Source: Gammaproteobacteria bacterium
Lineage (GTDB): Bacteria > Pseudomonadota > Gammaproteobacteria > GRL18
Assembly (NCBI GenBank): GCA_026196615.1
Contig: JAPHSW010000011.1
Coordinates: 1-37,840, forward strand
DNA: 37,840 nt
Direction of reading: 5' to 3'
A program made the position numbers and the translations under genes. Numbering within the stretch: position 1 is the stretch's first letter; each line of letters starts with the position of its first letter. The notes under the pieces were generated by a model. That model saw only the letters and a list, made by a program, of their open reading frames with translations. It was not told the DNA's origin and made no database searches. Of the stretch, positions 23,929 through 33,520 are shown in pieces.

Positions 23929-25305
23929 ATGACTCATCGTAGCTATAATCAAAAAGCGACTCAACAAGACAGTCTCATTAAAGAAGCTGGAGTGATGGAT
24001 TCTTTATCCCAAGTTGATTCTACTGAGGAAGCCTGGATTGAAGTCATCCATAAAATGGATTCAGTATATGCTGATTTAGTTCATTCACAAGTTGAGTTAG
24101 AAGTTAAAAATACAGAACTTGAAGACGCTCAGCTTTTTATTAATAGTGTTCTTTCGGCGATGACAGATACTTTAATTGTTTGTGATACTGAGGGTATCAT
24201 TCTTCAAGTGAATTCTGCCCTGGAAACATTAACAGGTAAAACTAAAGAAGACTATCTTCAACATTCTCTTCAAGAAGTGTTTGCTGAAGATTCTCAAGCC
24301 ATGCTGGATTTCTTTCCAGAAAAAATGAGACATGAATCATTGATTGATTGTGAAGTCAGTGTTATCTGCTCTGATGGTACAACAACACCATTGTCCATGA
24401 ATTGCTCCTCCCGTTTTGATGCCAGTGGTACCTTAACAGGAATGGTGTTAATTGGACGACCATTAGGTGAATTACGTCATGCCTATAAAAAACTGAACTC
24501 TGCTCATAATGAACTTCAGCGTACTCAGCAACAACTGATTCATTCTGAAAAAATGGCATCACTGGGTCGTCTTATTGCTGGTGTTGCTCATGAATTAAAT
24601 AACCCCATTAGTTTTATTTTTGGAAATATGCATGCATTGGAACGTTACGGTTCTCGGATAAATACCTATCTCAATGCTGTTGATGTACAGGTTGATTCCC
24701 CTGAACTTAAAAAACTTCATACAGAACTTAAAGTGGGTAGAATTCAAGATGATATGGGCTCACTGATTGAAGGTTCTTTGGAAGGGGCCGAACGAGTTAA
24801 TAATATTATTCAGGATTTACGTAATTACTCCGGTGCTCAAAAAGAAGAGTATAGTGTATTTGAATTGAACAATGTGATCAAAAAAGCGCTTAACTGGGCT
24901 TTGAAAACCGAAAAAAACAAGCCTGAAATTCAATATAAATTAGCAGATGATATTAAAATCAATAGTTGTAAAGGGCAGATTCATCAGGTGTTGGTTAATT
25001 TAATCCAAAATGCCCGTGATGCAATGGAAAATGTAACAAACCCTAAACTCATCCTGAGTACTGAACTATCAGATGATGCTGTCACAATTCATGTGATTGA
25101 TCAGGGGGGTGGTATTTCAGAACAAGATGCTAAAACTATTTTCGATCCTTTTTTTACTAGTAAACCTGTAGGTCAGGGGACGGGACTTGGCCTGTATATT
25201 AGTTATGGTCTTGCTCATGAATTAAAAGGAGATTTAATTTTTAAAAATAATCCACAAGGCGGGGCTGAATTTATTTTATCCTTACCTGTTGATAAAAAGG
25301 ATTAG
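23929..25305 (+). CDS. hoxJ: Soluble PAS histidine kinase HoxJ/HupT
   Basis: 458 aa, no transmembrane segments. A coiled-coil start (VHSQVELEVKNTELEDAQLF) precedes a PAS domain at about 70-180 (DTEGIILQVNSALETLTGK, LSMNCSSRFDASG). A second coil and the kinase core follow, with His221 in GVAHELNNPISFIFGN. ATPase boxes are LVNLIQNARDAMEN, VIDQGGGIS and GQGTGLGLYISYGLAHELKG. This is the H2-responsive kinase that receives the signal from the HoxBC hydrogenase, for which the PAS domain is the usual contact. hoxA lies 9 bp upstream and hoxB just downstream. Confidence 0.93.
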   Translation: MTHRSYNQKATQQDSLIKEAGVMDSLSQVDSTEEAWIEVIHKMDSVYADLVHSQVELEVKNTELEDAQLFINSVLSAMTDTLIVCDTEGIILQVNSALETLTGKTKEDYLQHSLQEVFAEDSQAMLDFFPEKMRHESLIDCEVSVICSDGTTTPLSMNCSSRFDASGTLTGMVLIGRPLGELRHAYKKLNSAHNELQRTQQQLIHSEKMASLGRLIAGVAHELNNPISFIFGNMHALERYGSRINTYLNAVDVQVDSPELKKLHTELKVGRIQDDMGSLIEGSLEGAERVNNIIQDLRNYSGAQKEEYSVFELNNVIKKALNWALKTEKNKPEIQYKLADDIKINSCKGQIHQVLVNLIQNARDAMENVTNPKLILSTELSDDAVTIHVIDQGGGISEQDAKTIFDPFFTSKPVGQGTGLGLYISYGLAHELKGDLIFKNNPQGGAEFILSLPVDKKD

Positions 25306-25312
25306 CAGTGAA

Positions 25313-26326
25313 ATGAATGAATGTGAACAACCATTAAATCTTCTCTGGCTGCAATCAGGTGGTTGCGGTGGTTGTTCTATGTCATTAATATCGGCAGAAT
25401 CACCAGATTTATTACGTTCACTGCAAAGTGTTAATATTAATCTGCTCTGGCATCCTTCTCTGAGTGAACAAAGTGGTTCTGAACTGCTGGAACTGATACA
25501 GAAAATTGTTGCTGGAGAAATTAAACTGGACATTCTTTGTCTGGAAGGTTCAGTGATTCAAGGGCCTGATGGCAGTGGTCTATTTCATCGCTTATCAGGC
25601 ACACAAAGTCCAATGCGTGACTCTATCAAAGAACTTTCTTTACTATCAGATCATGTCCTTGCGGTGGGTTCATGTGCCGCATTTGGTGGTATTACTGCGG
25701 GTGGTGGTAATCCAAGTGAGGCCTGTGGTCTTCAGTATGATGGTAGTCAATCCGGTGGTTTACTGGGTAAAGATTTCAATAGTAAGAGTGGCTTGCCTGT
25801 TATTAATATTGCTGGTTGTCCAACTCACCCTAACTGGATCATTGAAACTTTATCTCAAATTGCGATGTCTGATATGGATATGACGGGACTCGATGAATTC
25901 AATCGACCACGAAGTTATACTGATCATCTGGTACATCATGCTTGTCCTAGAAATGAATATTATGAATATAAAGCCAGTGCTCAGAAAGCATCTGATTTAG
26001 GATGTATGATGGAAAATATGGGCTGTCTTGGAACGATTGCTCAAGCAGATTGTAATACCCGTTTATGGAATGGTGAAGGTTCTTGTTTACGGGGAGGATA
26101 TGCCTGTATTAATTGTACAGCTCCAGAGTTTGAAGAGCCGGGACATCGTTTTGACAAAACGCCTAAAATTGCAGGTATTCCAATTGGCTTACCAACTGAT
26201 ATGCCCAAGGCATGGTTTGTTGCATTGGCTTCGTTATCAAAAGCTGCCACACCTGTACGCTTGAGGCGAAATGCTGTCGCTGACCATATTGTGATTAAAC
26301 CGTTAAAGAAAATAAAAGATAAATAA
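25313..26326 (+). CDS. hoxB: Regulatory [NiFe] hydrogenase small subunit HoxB/HupU
   Basis: 337 aa from ATG 25313, just after the hoxJ stop; the open frame extends back to 25289 inside hoxJ, but that would add an unusual leader. There is no Tat signal, which separates sensor hydrogenases from exported uptake enzymes. The proximal-cluster motif is LLWLQSGGCGGCSMSL, with Cys18 and Cys21, followed by VGSCAAFGG and NIAGCPTHPNW. The medial and distal cluster cysteines are in HACPRNEYYE, MENMGCLGTIAQADCNTR and GYACINCTAPEFEEPG. The hoxC ATG overlaps its TAA. Confidence 0.95.
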   Translation: MNECEQPLNLLWLQSGGCGGCSMSLISAESPDLLRSLQSVNINLLWHPSLSEQSGSELLELIQKIVAGEIKLDILCLEGSVIQGPDGSGLFHRLSGTQSPMRDSIKELSLLSDHVLAVGSCAAFGGITAGGGNPSEACGLQYDGSQSGGLLGKDFNSKSGLPVINIAGCPTHPNWIIETLSQIAMSDMDMTGLDEFNRPRSYTDHLVHHACPRNEYYEYKASAQKASDLGCMMENMGCLGTIAQADCNTRLWNGEGSCLRGGYACINCTAPEFEEPGHRFDKTPKIAGIPIGLPTDMPKAWFVALASLSKAATPVRLRRNAVADHIVIKPLKKIKDK

Positions 26327-27798
26327 TGAGCAGACGTATTATTGGCCCTTTCAACCGAGTTGAAGGTGATCTTGAAGTGCAACTTTCAATAGAAGACGGA
26401 CTGGTCACAGATGCCTGGGTTGTCTCATCTTTATATCGAGGATTTGAGCAAATTCTCCAAGGCAAAGATCCGATGGATGCTTTGGTGTATGTGCCTCGAA
26501 TTTGTGGAATTTGTTCGGTATCTCAATCAGTTGCTGCGGCAAACGCTCTGGCTAATCTTCAGGGACTGACACCACCGCCAAATGGTGAAATAGCCACCAA
26601 TCTGATTTTGGCGAATGAAAATCTTGCCGATCATCTGACTCATTTTTATCTTTTTTTTATGCCGGATTTTGCCCGTGATGTATACCAGAAAGAATCCTGG
26701 TTTCCAGCTGCGCATGCTCGCTTTAAAGCAATTAAAGGCACTGCCTGTCAAGAAGTGTTACCAGCCAGAGCAGAGTTTTTACACTTAATGGGCTTGTTAG
26801 CTGGAAAATGGCCACATAGTTTGGCAATACAACCTGGGGGAACGACACGTTCAATAGAAATACAGGAAAAAAGTCGAATCCTCTCGATACTTTTTTCTTT
26901 TCGACAATTTTTGCAGCAGACTTTATTTGGAGATCAACTGGAAAATATTATTGCTTTAGATTCTGCTGATGCATTGTCTAACTGGTTAGAGCGACCGGAA
27001 TCATCTCGTAGTGATTTTGGACATTTTTTACATATTGCTGATGCTTTGAATTTGGAGACACTTGGCAGAGCTGGCGAACAGTTTATGAGCTATGGTGTTT
27101 ATCCTGAGCAAGGCAATCCGCTGTTTTCTATGGGGACCTGGAATGGTACTTATAATGAACTGGATCACTCTCTAATTCGAGAAGACATCAGTCATAGCTG
27201 GATGAAATTTCAAAATGAGCCCAAACATCCCTTTGATGGCGTGACTATTCCTTCAGTAGATTCACCCGATGGTTATACCTGGTGCAAAGCCCCGAGACTT
27301 AATGGACAAGTTATGGAAGTGGGAGCAATCGCACGACAAGTGGTTAATGGTCATCCGTTAATACGCGATCTGGTGTCAAAAAATGGCAGTAATGTTCGTG
27401 ATCGAGTGATTGCCAGATTGCTTGAAATTGCTCTTGTAGTGCCTGCAATGGAAGCTTGGGCAAAAGCATTGAAACCTAAAGAGCCTTTTTGTTCACATGC
27501 AAAACTTCCTGATGATGTTGAAGGTTATGGCATGATGGAAGCAGCACGCGGCAGCTTGGGACATTGGTTGAAAGTTAAAAATGGCCGTATTCTCAATTAC
27601 CAAATTATTGCACCAACAACCTGGAATTTTTCACCACGTGATGCTGAAGGCATACCTGGTGCGTTGGAGCAAGCGTTGATCAATACAAGGCTACAGGGTG
27701 ATAGAAAGGGCGATTTAAGTAAAGATGAAAAAATGCCGGTAGAAGTACAACATATTGTTCGCTCATTTGATCCCTGTATGGTTTGTACAGTTCATTAG
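26326..27798 (+). CDS. hoxC: Regulatory [NiFe] hydrogenase large subunit HoxC/HupV
   Basis: 490 aa. Nickel ligands are Cys60 and Cys63 in RICGICSVSQ, and the C-terminal pair in DPCMVCTVH. The protein ends at that histidine, so there is no tail for endopeptidase removal, a hallmark of H2-sensing hydrogenases (catalytic enzymes end with a 15-25 residue extension). N-terminal FNRVEGDLEVQL is the L0-type glutamate region. Other conserved parts are ARGSLGHWLKVKNGRILNYQ and APTTWNFSPRDAEG. With HoxB it forms the H2 receptor of the HoxJ/HoxA pathway. Adjacent to hypF with a gap of 14 bp. Confidence 0.96.
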   Translation: MSRRIIGPFNRVEGDLEVQLSIEDGLVTDAWVVSSLYRGFEQILQGKDPMDALVYVPRICGICSVSQSVAAANALANLQGLTPPPNGEIATNLILANENLADHLTHFYLFFMPDFARDVYQKESWFPAAHARFKAIKGTACQEVLPARAEFLHLMGLLAGKWPHSLAIQPGGTTRSIEIQEKSRILSILFSFRQFLQQTLFGDQLENIIALDSADALSNWLERPESSRSDFGHFLHIADALNLETLGRAGEQFMSYGVYPEQGNPLFSMGTWNGTYNELDHSLIREDISHSWMKFQNEPKHPFDGVTIPSVDSPDGYTWCKAPRLNGQVMEVGAIARQVVNGHPLIRDLVSKNGSNVRDRVIARLLEIALVVPAMEAWAKALKPKEPFCSHAKLPDDVEGYGMMEAARGSLGHWLKVKNGRILNYQIIAPTTWNFSPRDAEGIPGALEQALINTRLQGDRKGDLSKDEKMPVEVQHIVRSFDPCMVCTVH

Positions 27799-27812
27799 TT
27801 AAAGGTGAAGAA

Positions 27813-30173
27813 TTGAAAGGAGAAGAGATCAGAGTCAGTGGTATCGTTCAAGGCGTTGGCTTTCGACCTACGGTATGGACGCTGGCTCATGAGTCAGGAC
27901 TTGTGGGGCAGGTTTGGAATGATAGTGAAGGTGTCTTGATCCATATATGGGGAAGTGTTGAAGACCTGGATAATTTTGCTGCCCGTTTAGAGTCAGAAGT
28001 ACCACCATTAGCACAGATTGATTGTATTCAACGTACGCCTCTGGAATTGAACAAAGCGATACCGAGTGATTTTCAAATTATCATCAGTCAATCAGGACTG
28101 GTGAATACTCGTGTGGCATCTGATGCGGCAACCTGTCCTGAATGCCTTGAGGAGGTATTTGATCCCTCAAATCGCAGATATCGTTATCCGTTTACCAATT
28201 GCACTCATTGTGGACCTAGAATGTCTATTATCAAAAGCATTCCATATGATCGTGCAAATACCAGCATGTCCGCTTTTCAAATGTGCCCACAGTGTCAAAA
28301 TGAATATGATGATCCAGCCGATCGTCGTTTCCATGCACAGCCTAATGCCTGCCATAAATGTGGTCCCAAAATCTGGCTGGAGGATCGACAAGGTAATAGG
28401 GTGTATGAAAAGAGTGATGTTATTGATACAGCAGCCGATTTAATACGTCAGGGTAAAATTGTTGCAATCAAGGGTATCGGAGGTATTCATCTTGCCTGTG
28501 ATGCAACGAATCATTCAACGGTGCAAAATCTGCGTCAACGTAAGCACCGTTATCAAAAACCTTTTGCTTTAATGGCAAAAAATATGACGATGGTGAAAAC
28601 TTATGCCAATGTGAACGAAGTTGAAGAACAACAACTCAATAGTCGTTCTGCTCCCATAGTGATTTTGAAAACTGTCAATAATGTTCAAATTGATGACGCT
28701 TTGTTAGCTGAGTCTCTGTTTATTGAAGAGTTGTCGGTTGCTTTAGCACCTGGACAGAATTCACTAGGCTTTATGTTGCCTTATACTCCACTGCACCATT
28801 TATTGATGCAAAACATGGTACACCCTATTGTATTAACCTCGGCAAATCAAAGTGATGAACCTCAGGTCACTCGTAATGGCGAAGCTCATCAACGTCTGGA
28901 TCAGATTGCTGATTATTACTTAATGCACGACCGTGATATTGTTAATCGTCTTGATGATTCAGTCGTACGATTAATGGATGATGAGTCTCGATTTTTACGT
29001 TTGGCTCGTGGTTATGCGCCAATGACTTTAGCATTACCGGATGACTTTCCAGATAGTGAGAACATTCTGGCCATGGGGGGAGAATTAAAAAATACTTTCT
29101 GTTTGTTAAAGAAAGGTAAAGTAAATTTATCTCAATACATCGGTGATTTGGAAAATGCTGCAACTTTTCAGGATTACAAGCATAACCTGTTACTCTATCA
29201 ACAACTCTTTGACTTTAAAACAGAAGTAATTGCCGTTGATATGCATCCAAATTATTTATCAACACAATTAGGCCAACAAATGGCGGCTGAGGATGATATC
29301 AAGCTGTTTTCTATACAGCATCATCATGCCCACATTGCTTCTTGTATGCTTGAACATGGCTTAGCGTATAAAACTCAAGCTGTATTGGGTATTGCTCTAG
29401 ATGGTTTGGGGTATGGCATGGATAAGAACATTTGGGGGGGAGAATTTCTACTGGCCAATTATCATGAATGTCAGCGACTGGCGTATTTCCAACCGACGCA
29501 GATGCTTGGTGGAGCTCAGGCTATGCATGAACCCTGGCGTAATACTCTCGCTTATTTATTGAAGGCATTTGACTGGGGCGAGCTAACTAAAAAATACAGT
29601 CACCTTGAAATTATTCGATTTTTAAAAACTAAGCCTATTAAAAACTTACAGATAATGGCTGAAAAAGGTTTAAACAGTCCAAATGCTTCATCGGCAGGAC
29701 GTCTTTTTGATGCGGTTGCTGCTGCATTGGGGGTTTGTTGTGAGCATGCTGCTTATGAAGGGCAGGCGGCCATTGAACTGGAAGCATTGGCAAGTCTTCA
29801 TTTTGATTCTCAGGCCGAGCATGCTTATGGTTTTAATTATCAAGAGCAACAAATAATATGGCAGCCTATGTGGACTGCTTTACTGGATGATTTGAGTCAG
29901 AATATTGAGCCAGCTATTATTGCCGCAAGGTTTCATCATTGTGTGGCGCAGGCTGTTGCACAGACCGCAGTTTCTTTGTGTGCTCAGAAAAATATACAAA
30001 CGGTTGTTTTAAGTGGTGGTGTTTTTCAAAATGCCTTGTTACTTGAACGCACGAGTCTTTTATTACGGGAGCAACAACTCACAGTTCTGTCGCCTCTCTC
30101 AGCACCAATGAATGACGCTGGTTTATCCATTGGCCAGGCTGCAATTGCTTTAGCTCTTTCTCACCAGGAATGA
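27813..30173 (+). CDS. hypF: Carbamoyltransferase HypF
   Basis: 786 aa when started at the TTG at 27813, which has AAAGGTG 5 nt upstream. The TTG at 27783 overlaps the hoxC end and lacks a ribosome site. Domain order: acylphosphatase-like (VSGIVQGVGFRPTVWTLA), two zinc fingers (CPECLEEVF, NCTHCGPR, CPQCQNEYDDP and ACHKCGPK), a YrdC-like domain (AIKGIGGIHLACDAT), and the Kae1/carbamoyltransferase domain (HHHAHIASCMLEHG, LDGLGYGMD, SGGVFQNALLLERT). It makes carbamoyl-adenylate for HypE and so the CN ligands. A hypF at the far end of the sensor genes, away from hypA-E, is a slightly unusual order. No terminator was seen in the 20 bp before the opposing YlqF gene. Confidence 0.96.
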   Translation: MKGEEIRVSGIVQGVGFRPTVWTLAHESGLVGQVWNDSEGVLIHIWGSVEDLDNFAARLESEVPPLAQIDCIQRTPLELNKAIPSDFQIIISQSGLVNTRVASDAATCPECLEEVFDPSNRRYRYPFTNCTHCGPRMSIIKSIPYDRANTSMSAFQMCPQCQNEYDDPADRRFHAQPNACHKCGPKIWLEDRQGNRVYEKSDVIDTAADLIRQGKIVAIKGIGGIHLACDATNHSTVQNLRQRKHRYQKPFALMAKNMTMVKTYANVNEVEEQQLNSRSAPIVILKTVNNVQIDDALLAESLFIEELSVALAPGQNSLGFMLPYTPLHHLLMQNMVHPIVLTSANQSDEPQVTRNGEAHQRLDQIADYYLMHDRDIVNRLDDSVVRLMDDESRFLRLARGYAPMTLALPDDFPDSENILAMGGELKNTFCLLKKGKVNLSQYIGDLENAATFQDYKHNLLLYQQLFDFKTEVIAVDMHPNYLSTQLGQQMAAEDDIKLFSIQHHHAHIASCMLEHGLAYKTQAVLGIALDGLGYGMDKNIWGGEFLLANYHECQRLAYFQPTQMLGGAQAMHEPWRNTLAYLLKAFDWGELTKKYSHLEIIRFLKTKPIKNLQIMAEKGLNSPNASSAGRLFDAVAAALGVCCEHAAYEGQAAIELEALASLHFDSQAEHAYGFNYQEQQIIWQPMWTALLDDLSQNIEPAIIAARFHHCVAQAVAQTAVSLCAQKNIQTVVLSGGVFQNALLLERTSLLLREQQLTVLSPLSAPMNDAGLSIGQAAIALALSHQE

Positions 30174-30193
30174 AATCATCATAAAGAGAAGAC

Positions 30194-31120
30194 TCAGGGA
30201 CGATAGGCTCTTTTTTTCTTTTTACCTTTCTTTGACTGAGTTTCTTTTTTTAATTCTTCTTTTAGTTTAACCTCAATGAGTTCCTGCTCAATCATTTTAG
30301 GGGATTCAAGAGTGATTCGTCCCAATTTACAAGCACGTAATTCAGTTAATAAGATCTTACTGGCTTTATCCAGATCAACTCGTCCACCACCACGTAAACA
30401 GCCTCGTTTACGTCCAATGGCCTCAATGAGTTCCAATTCGTTTTGAGGTAATATTTCAAGCTTATATCGCTCCAAAATATTGTCGGGATACGCCTGAAGC
30501 AGATAGTCAGCTGCAAAAAAAGCAATATCATCATATTCAAATGCCGTATCCTTGACTGCTCCAGACACTGCAAGACGGTACATGCTGGGTTCATTTTCTA
30601 CTTTTGGCCAAAGTACTCCAGGTGTATCAAACAAGACGAAATCATTACTTAGGTTAATGCGTTGTTGAGATTTGGTCACAGCAGGTTCATTGCCAGTTTT
30701 AGCAATCATTTTACCTGCTAAAATATTAATTAAACTGGATTTTCCGACATTTGGAATGCCCATGATCAGAGTGTTATAGACCTGTCGTTGAGCTGGGAGT
30801 TCAGGGATCATTTTACGGCTTAAATCAATAAGCTGGCGCATTCTATCCGGTTGTTCAGTGGTTAATGACAGCGTTTTCACCCCTTGTTCCTGCTCAAGCC
30901 AATTTTGCCACTCTCGTGTTAAATCGGGATCGGCTAAATCACTTTTTGTTAACACTTTAATGCAGGGTTTATTACCACGTAAACTGGATAGTAGAGGGTT
31001 TTGACTGCTATAAGGAATACGGGCGTCCAGCACCTCTATGATTAAATCAATTTGAGACAATATTTCTTTAATCTCTTTGTTGGCCTTATGCATATGGCCA
31101 GGATACCAGTGAATTGCCAT
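30194..31120 (-). CDS. ylqF: Circularly permuted GTPase, YlqF/RbgA type
   Basis: 308 aa from ATG 31120 (MAIHWYPGHMHKANKEI, the usual YlqF start). A longer frame to 31273 adds 51 residues of no family similarity. G motifs occur in permuted order: TKSDLAD (G4) first, then GIPNVGKSSLINILAG (G1) and FDTPGVLWP (G3). The C-terminus is Lys-rich. YlqF proteins act in late 50S ribosome assembly. Its 3' end faces hypF, and it is not functionally linked to it. Confidence 0.9.
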   Translation of the reverse strand: MAIHWYPGHMHKANKEIKEILSQIDLIIEVLDARIPYSSQNPLLSSLRGNKPCIKVLTKSDLADPDLTREWQNWLEQEQGVKTLSLTTEQPDRMRQLIDLSRKMIPELPAQRQVYNTLIMGIPNVGKSSLINILAGKMIAKTGNEPAVTKSQQRINLSNDFVLFDTPGVLWPKVENEPSMYRLAVSGAVKDTAFEYDDIAFFAADYLLQAYPDNILERYKLEILPQNELELIEAIGRKRGCLRGGGRVDLDKASKILLTELRACKLGRITLESPKMIEQELIEVKLKEELKKETQSKKGKKKKRAYRP

Positions 31121-31581
31121 TATTAGGATCTTTCGCTTTGATTGAGTTGGGAGTGGGTATTTTAGGAGGGCTGGAGACTTATGTAAAGAGCGGGATAAAA
31201 TGAGACAAAAACTTATGTTTGTCAAATACTTATTTATTTCAAAATTAATATATCCTGCCCCTAACTTTTTCAATATAAATCAATCTGTGTCAGAAATTTT
31301 TACAATAAATTAATGTATTTTTTTAATGTGACTAGAAACTTTATTTGTTTAGTCTTTTTTTATTGACAATTATCAAAAAAATATAATTTCAATGAGCAAA
31401 ATTTATCTTAAAAAAGAGAAAAAAACATACTATATGTCTGATATTTTTACATTTATTTATTTATATTTTCCAGGAAAAAATAAAAACCTTATTAAACATG
31501 TGGTTAAATTCTTAGGTACGTTTTTTGCGTCTTTTAATATTGTAAACATTTTTTTGGTTTTATTATATAAAGGTGAAAATT
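31121..31581. other. 461-bp non-coding interval before the PEP-CTERM gene
   Basis: Very AT-rich. A frame from 31392 overlaps the PEP-CTERM gene and looks non-biological, so it was rejected. A TTGACA (31363-31368) and a TATAAT (31382-31387) occur but only 13 bp apart, so they are not a standard sigma-70 pair. The leader to the PEP-CTERM start would be about 190 nt if transcription began there. No further structure recognised. Confidence 0.4.
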
Positions 31582-32382
31582 ATGAATTTTCGAATGTTGT
31601 TTTTCATTTTTTATGGGGTGATATTAAGCTTTCCAAATGTTGCAATGTCTACAGTTGTTGGTTCTGGAAATATGAGCCTTCAATTGCCTTCAGGTGGGAC
31701 AGTTTATTCACGTTATAATTATACTAATAGGCAATATGCCCAGTTGTCTGATTCAAACTTGAGTGATGTTACAGCCTATTTAGATCCAAATTATAGCAAT
31801 GTAACTTCTAATGGTTCTTCTACTGTGAGTGGAAGTTACGATTCATCTTCAGCAACTCAATCTTTTTCATTTGAAGCAAATTCAAGTGTTCCTTCTTCTT
31901 CAAATATGGGAACAGTAAGCGTGGATTTATTTGCCTCAACTTTCTATACAGGTACACTTTCCAGCTTTTCTTATGCGTATGATTTCCTGGGAACCAAAGA
32001 TACTGTTTCTGATCTCTTATGGTTAACCATACAAATGGAAATTGCCTATTTAGATAGTAATAATAATTGGGTCAATGTCTATTCTGATTATACGCCACAT
32101 GATTATGCTCCAGGTCTAGATGGTTCTCAAATATGGAGAACCAAAATGGTGAGATTAAGAGATCAAACAAACACTGGAATTAATACTAGTGGTATTGTAG
32201 ATTTTGGTGACTTCAGTAGTTATGGAGTCCAAAGATGGGCTTTAAGATATGATTTTATGGGAGGTGGTAGAGACACAGAAGGAGAAGATCAAAATCCAGC
32301 TTCTATCCCTGAGCCAGCTACAATTGCTTTGATGAGTCTTGGCTTGGTCGGTATCGGCTATAGGCGTAAAAAAGCCATATAA
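31582..32382 (+). CDS. PEP-CTERM sorting-domain protein
   Basis: 266 aa from ATG 31582, with AAAGGTG upstream. A signal peptide (FRMLFFIFYGVILSFPNVAMS) leads a Ser/Thr/Asn/Tyr-rich extracellular domain with low complexity. The C-terminus is a PEP-CTERM signal: IPEPATIALMSLGLVGIGYR followed by RKK and a short tail, giving the Pro-Glu-Pro, hydrophobic and basic pattern recognised by exosortase. Such proteins are processed for the cell surface or exopolysaccharide matrix. The central domain is not recognised, and no exosortase is in the window. Confidence 0.85.
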   Translation: MNFRMLFFIFYGVILSFPNVAMSTVVGSGNMSLQLPSGGTVYSRYNYTNRQYAQLSDSNLSDVTAYLDPNYSNVTSNGSSTVSGSYDSSSATQSFSFEANSSVPSSSNMGTVSVDLFASTFYTGTLSSFSYAYDFLGTKDTVSDLLWLTIQMEIAYLDSNNNWVNVYSDYTPHDYAPGLDGSQIWRTKMVRLRDQTNTGINTSGIVDFGDFSSYGVQRWALRYDFMGGGRDTEGEDQNPASIPEPATIALMSLGLVGIGYRRKKAI

Positions 32383-32401
32383 TTACCATAGACTCTCAAA
32401 T

Positions 32402-32431
32402 GACCTCATTATGGTTTGCCCTGATGAGGTC
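32402..32431. terminator. Terminator between convergent PEP-CTERM and TauE/SafE genes
   Basis: GACCTCAT at 32402-32409 pairs with ATGAGGTC at 32424-32431 around a 14-nt loop, followed by CCTTTATGTTTGTTCTTT. The T-rich run favours termination of the plus-strand gene. Confidence 0.55.
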
Positions 32432-32433
32432 CT

Positions 32434-33222
32434 TTATGTTTGTTCTTTATTTAAAAAATATAAATCCAGGAAGAAGTAAAAAGTAATACTACAACTAGCG
32501 ACAATAACAAACCCTCTTATATATTTTTGAGGAAACTGACGAGAAATATTAGCTGCAACATAACCTCCAGTTAAAGTGCCTAACATGACGATGAAGCCTT
32601 CATACCAGGCGATTAAATCATCATAAATAAATAGAGATATTGCTATCAATGACACGGTAGATGAAACAAGTAACTTAAGACCATTCATTGCATTTATATT
32701 AGAATATCCAGCCAATGCCAAATAACTAAGAATTATGATGCCTAATCCTGCATTAAAGAATCCGCCATATATCGATGTTCCCAATAACATCAGCGATAGT
32801 AAAAATGTTCCAATGGATGATGCGTGTTGGTGATGTGAAGATAGTTTTTTTAAAACTCTGTTAAGTTTACCACCAAAGATAAAGAGGATGGTTGCAAATA
32901 AAAGTAACCAGGGAATAGCTTTCTGAAAAAGTGATTCAGGTATATGAAGCAGTAACCATGCGCCTATAATGCCACCAATTAAACTGATAAAAAGAATCTT
33001 AGGTAATTCTTGTTTGTGTTCGTATAACTCTTTTCGAAGTGCATAAGTACCACTCAGATACCCAGCACATGAAGCAAAAGTATTTGTTGCATTAGCACTA
33101 ATAGGAGGCACTCCCACAATGAGCAGAGCTGGAAATGTTAGAAAACTACCCCCACCTGCGATTGAGTTAAGAATACCCCCAAAAAAACCTGCTCCAAAAA
33201 GAAATACTAGTTCAAATGGCAT
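32434..33222 (-). CDS. TauE/SafE family membrane permease
   Basis: 262 aa with about eight hydrophobic segments. The N-terminus FGAGFFGGILNSIAGGGSFL matches the family glycine-rich first repeat, and a second related pattern GGFFNAGLGIIILSYLALAG sits mid-protein, as in the inverted-repeat TauE/SafE fold. The family moves anions such as sulfite or sulfoacetate; the substrate here is not defined. It is divergent from the ABM-domain gene across a 298-bp gap. The possible link to sulfur metabolism through the TusE-type protein is only thematic. Confidence 0.85.
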   Translation of the reverse strand: MPFELVFLFGAGFFGGILNSIAGGGSFLTFPALLIVGVPPISANATNTFASCAGYLSGTYALRKELYEHKQELPKILFISLIGGIIGAWLLLHIPESLFQKAIPWLLLFATILFIFGGKLNRVLKKLSSHHQHASSIGTFLLSLMLLGTSIYGGFFNAGLGIIILSYLALAGYSNINAMNGLKLLVSSTVSLIAISLFIYDDLIAWYEGFIVMLGTLTGGYVAANISRQFPQKYIRGFVIVASCSITFYFFLDLYFLNKEQT

Positions 33223-33520
33223 AAAATTTTCTTTATTAAAATAAACGATTTATCTTAACTGAATGGATTACTTTTGAAAATAAAGTAGTATCGTTGATTA
33301 TTTTATATACTCATTTTTTACCAGAATTAATGAAATAACGAATAACATTACAAAATATAATTATATAAAAAACAAGGTATTAGATTGTTTCGTGAAAAAT
33401 TGTTGAGAAACCCATTTTTTTATAAAAAAGAGATTGAAAATTTTTTCAGTGTCCCAAAGTGTAAATTTATAAGCGTAATAATTTAAAATTAAATCACTTA
33501 ATTATGGTGGGGAAATAATA
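33223..33520. other. Divergent intergenic region
   Basis: 298 bp, AT-rich, with no hairpin or operator recognised. It holds the ribosome site GGTGGGGA before the ABM gene. The segment TAAATTTATAAGC at about 33464 recurs at about 34011. Confidence 0.35.

Noticed and set aside
31121-31273. 51-residue N-terminal extension of the YlqF gene
   Set aside because: The family begins at MAIHWYPGHM; the extension is not homologous and has no better start signal.
31363-31387. TTGACA followed by TATAAT upstream of the PEP-CTERM gene
   Set aside because: Spacing is 13 bp, well below the 16-18 bp required by sigma-70.
31392-31718. 108-codon plus-strand frame upstream of and overlapping the PEP-CTERM gene
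   Set aside because: No ribosome site, biased low-complexity translation, and overlap with the well-supported PEP-CTERM frame. It is an AT-rich chance ORF.
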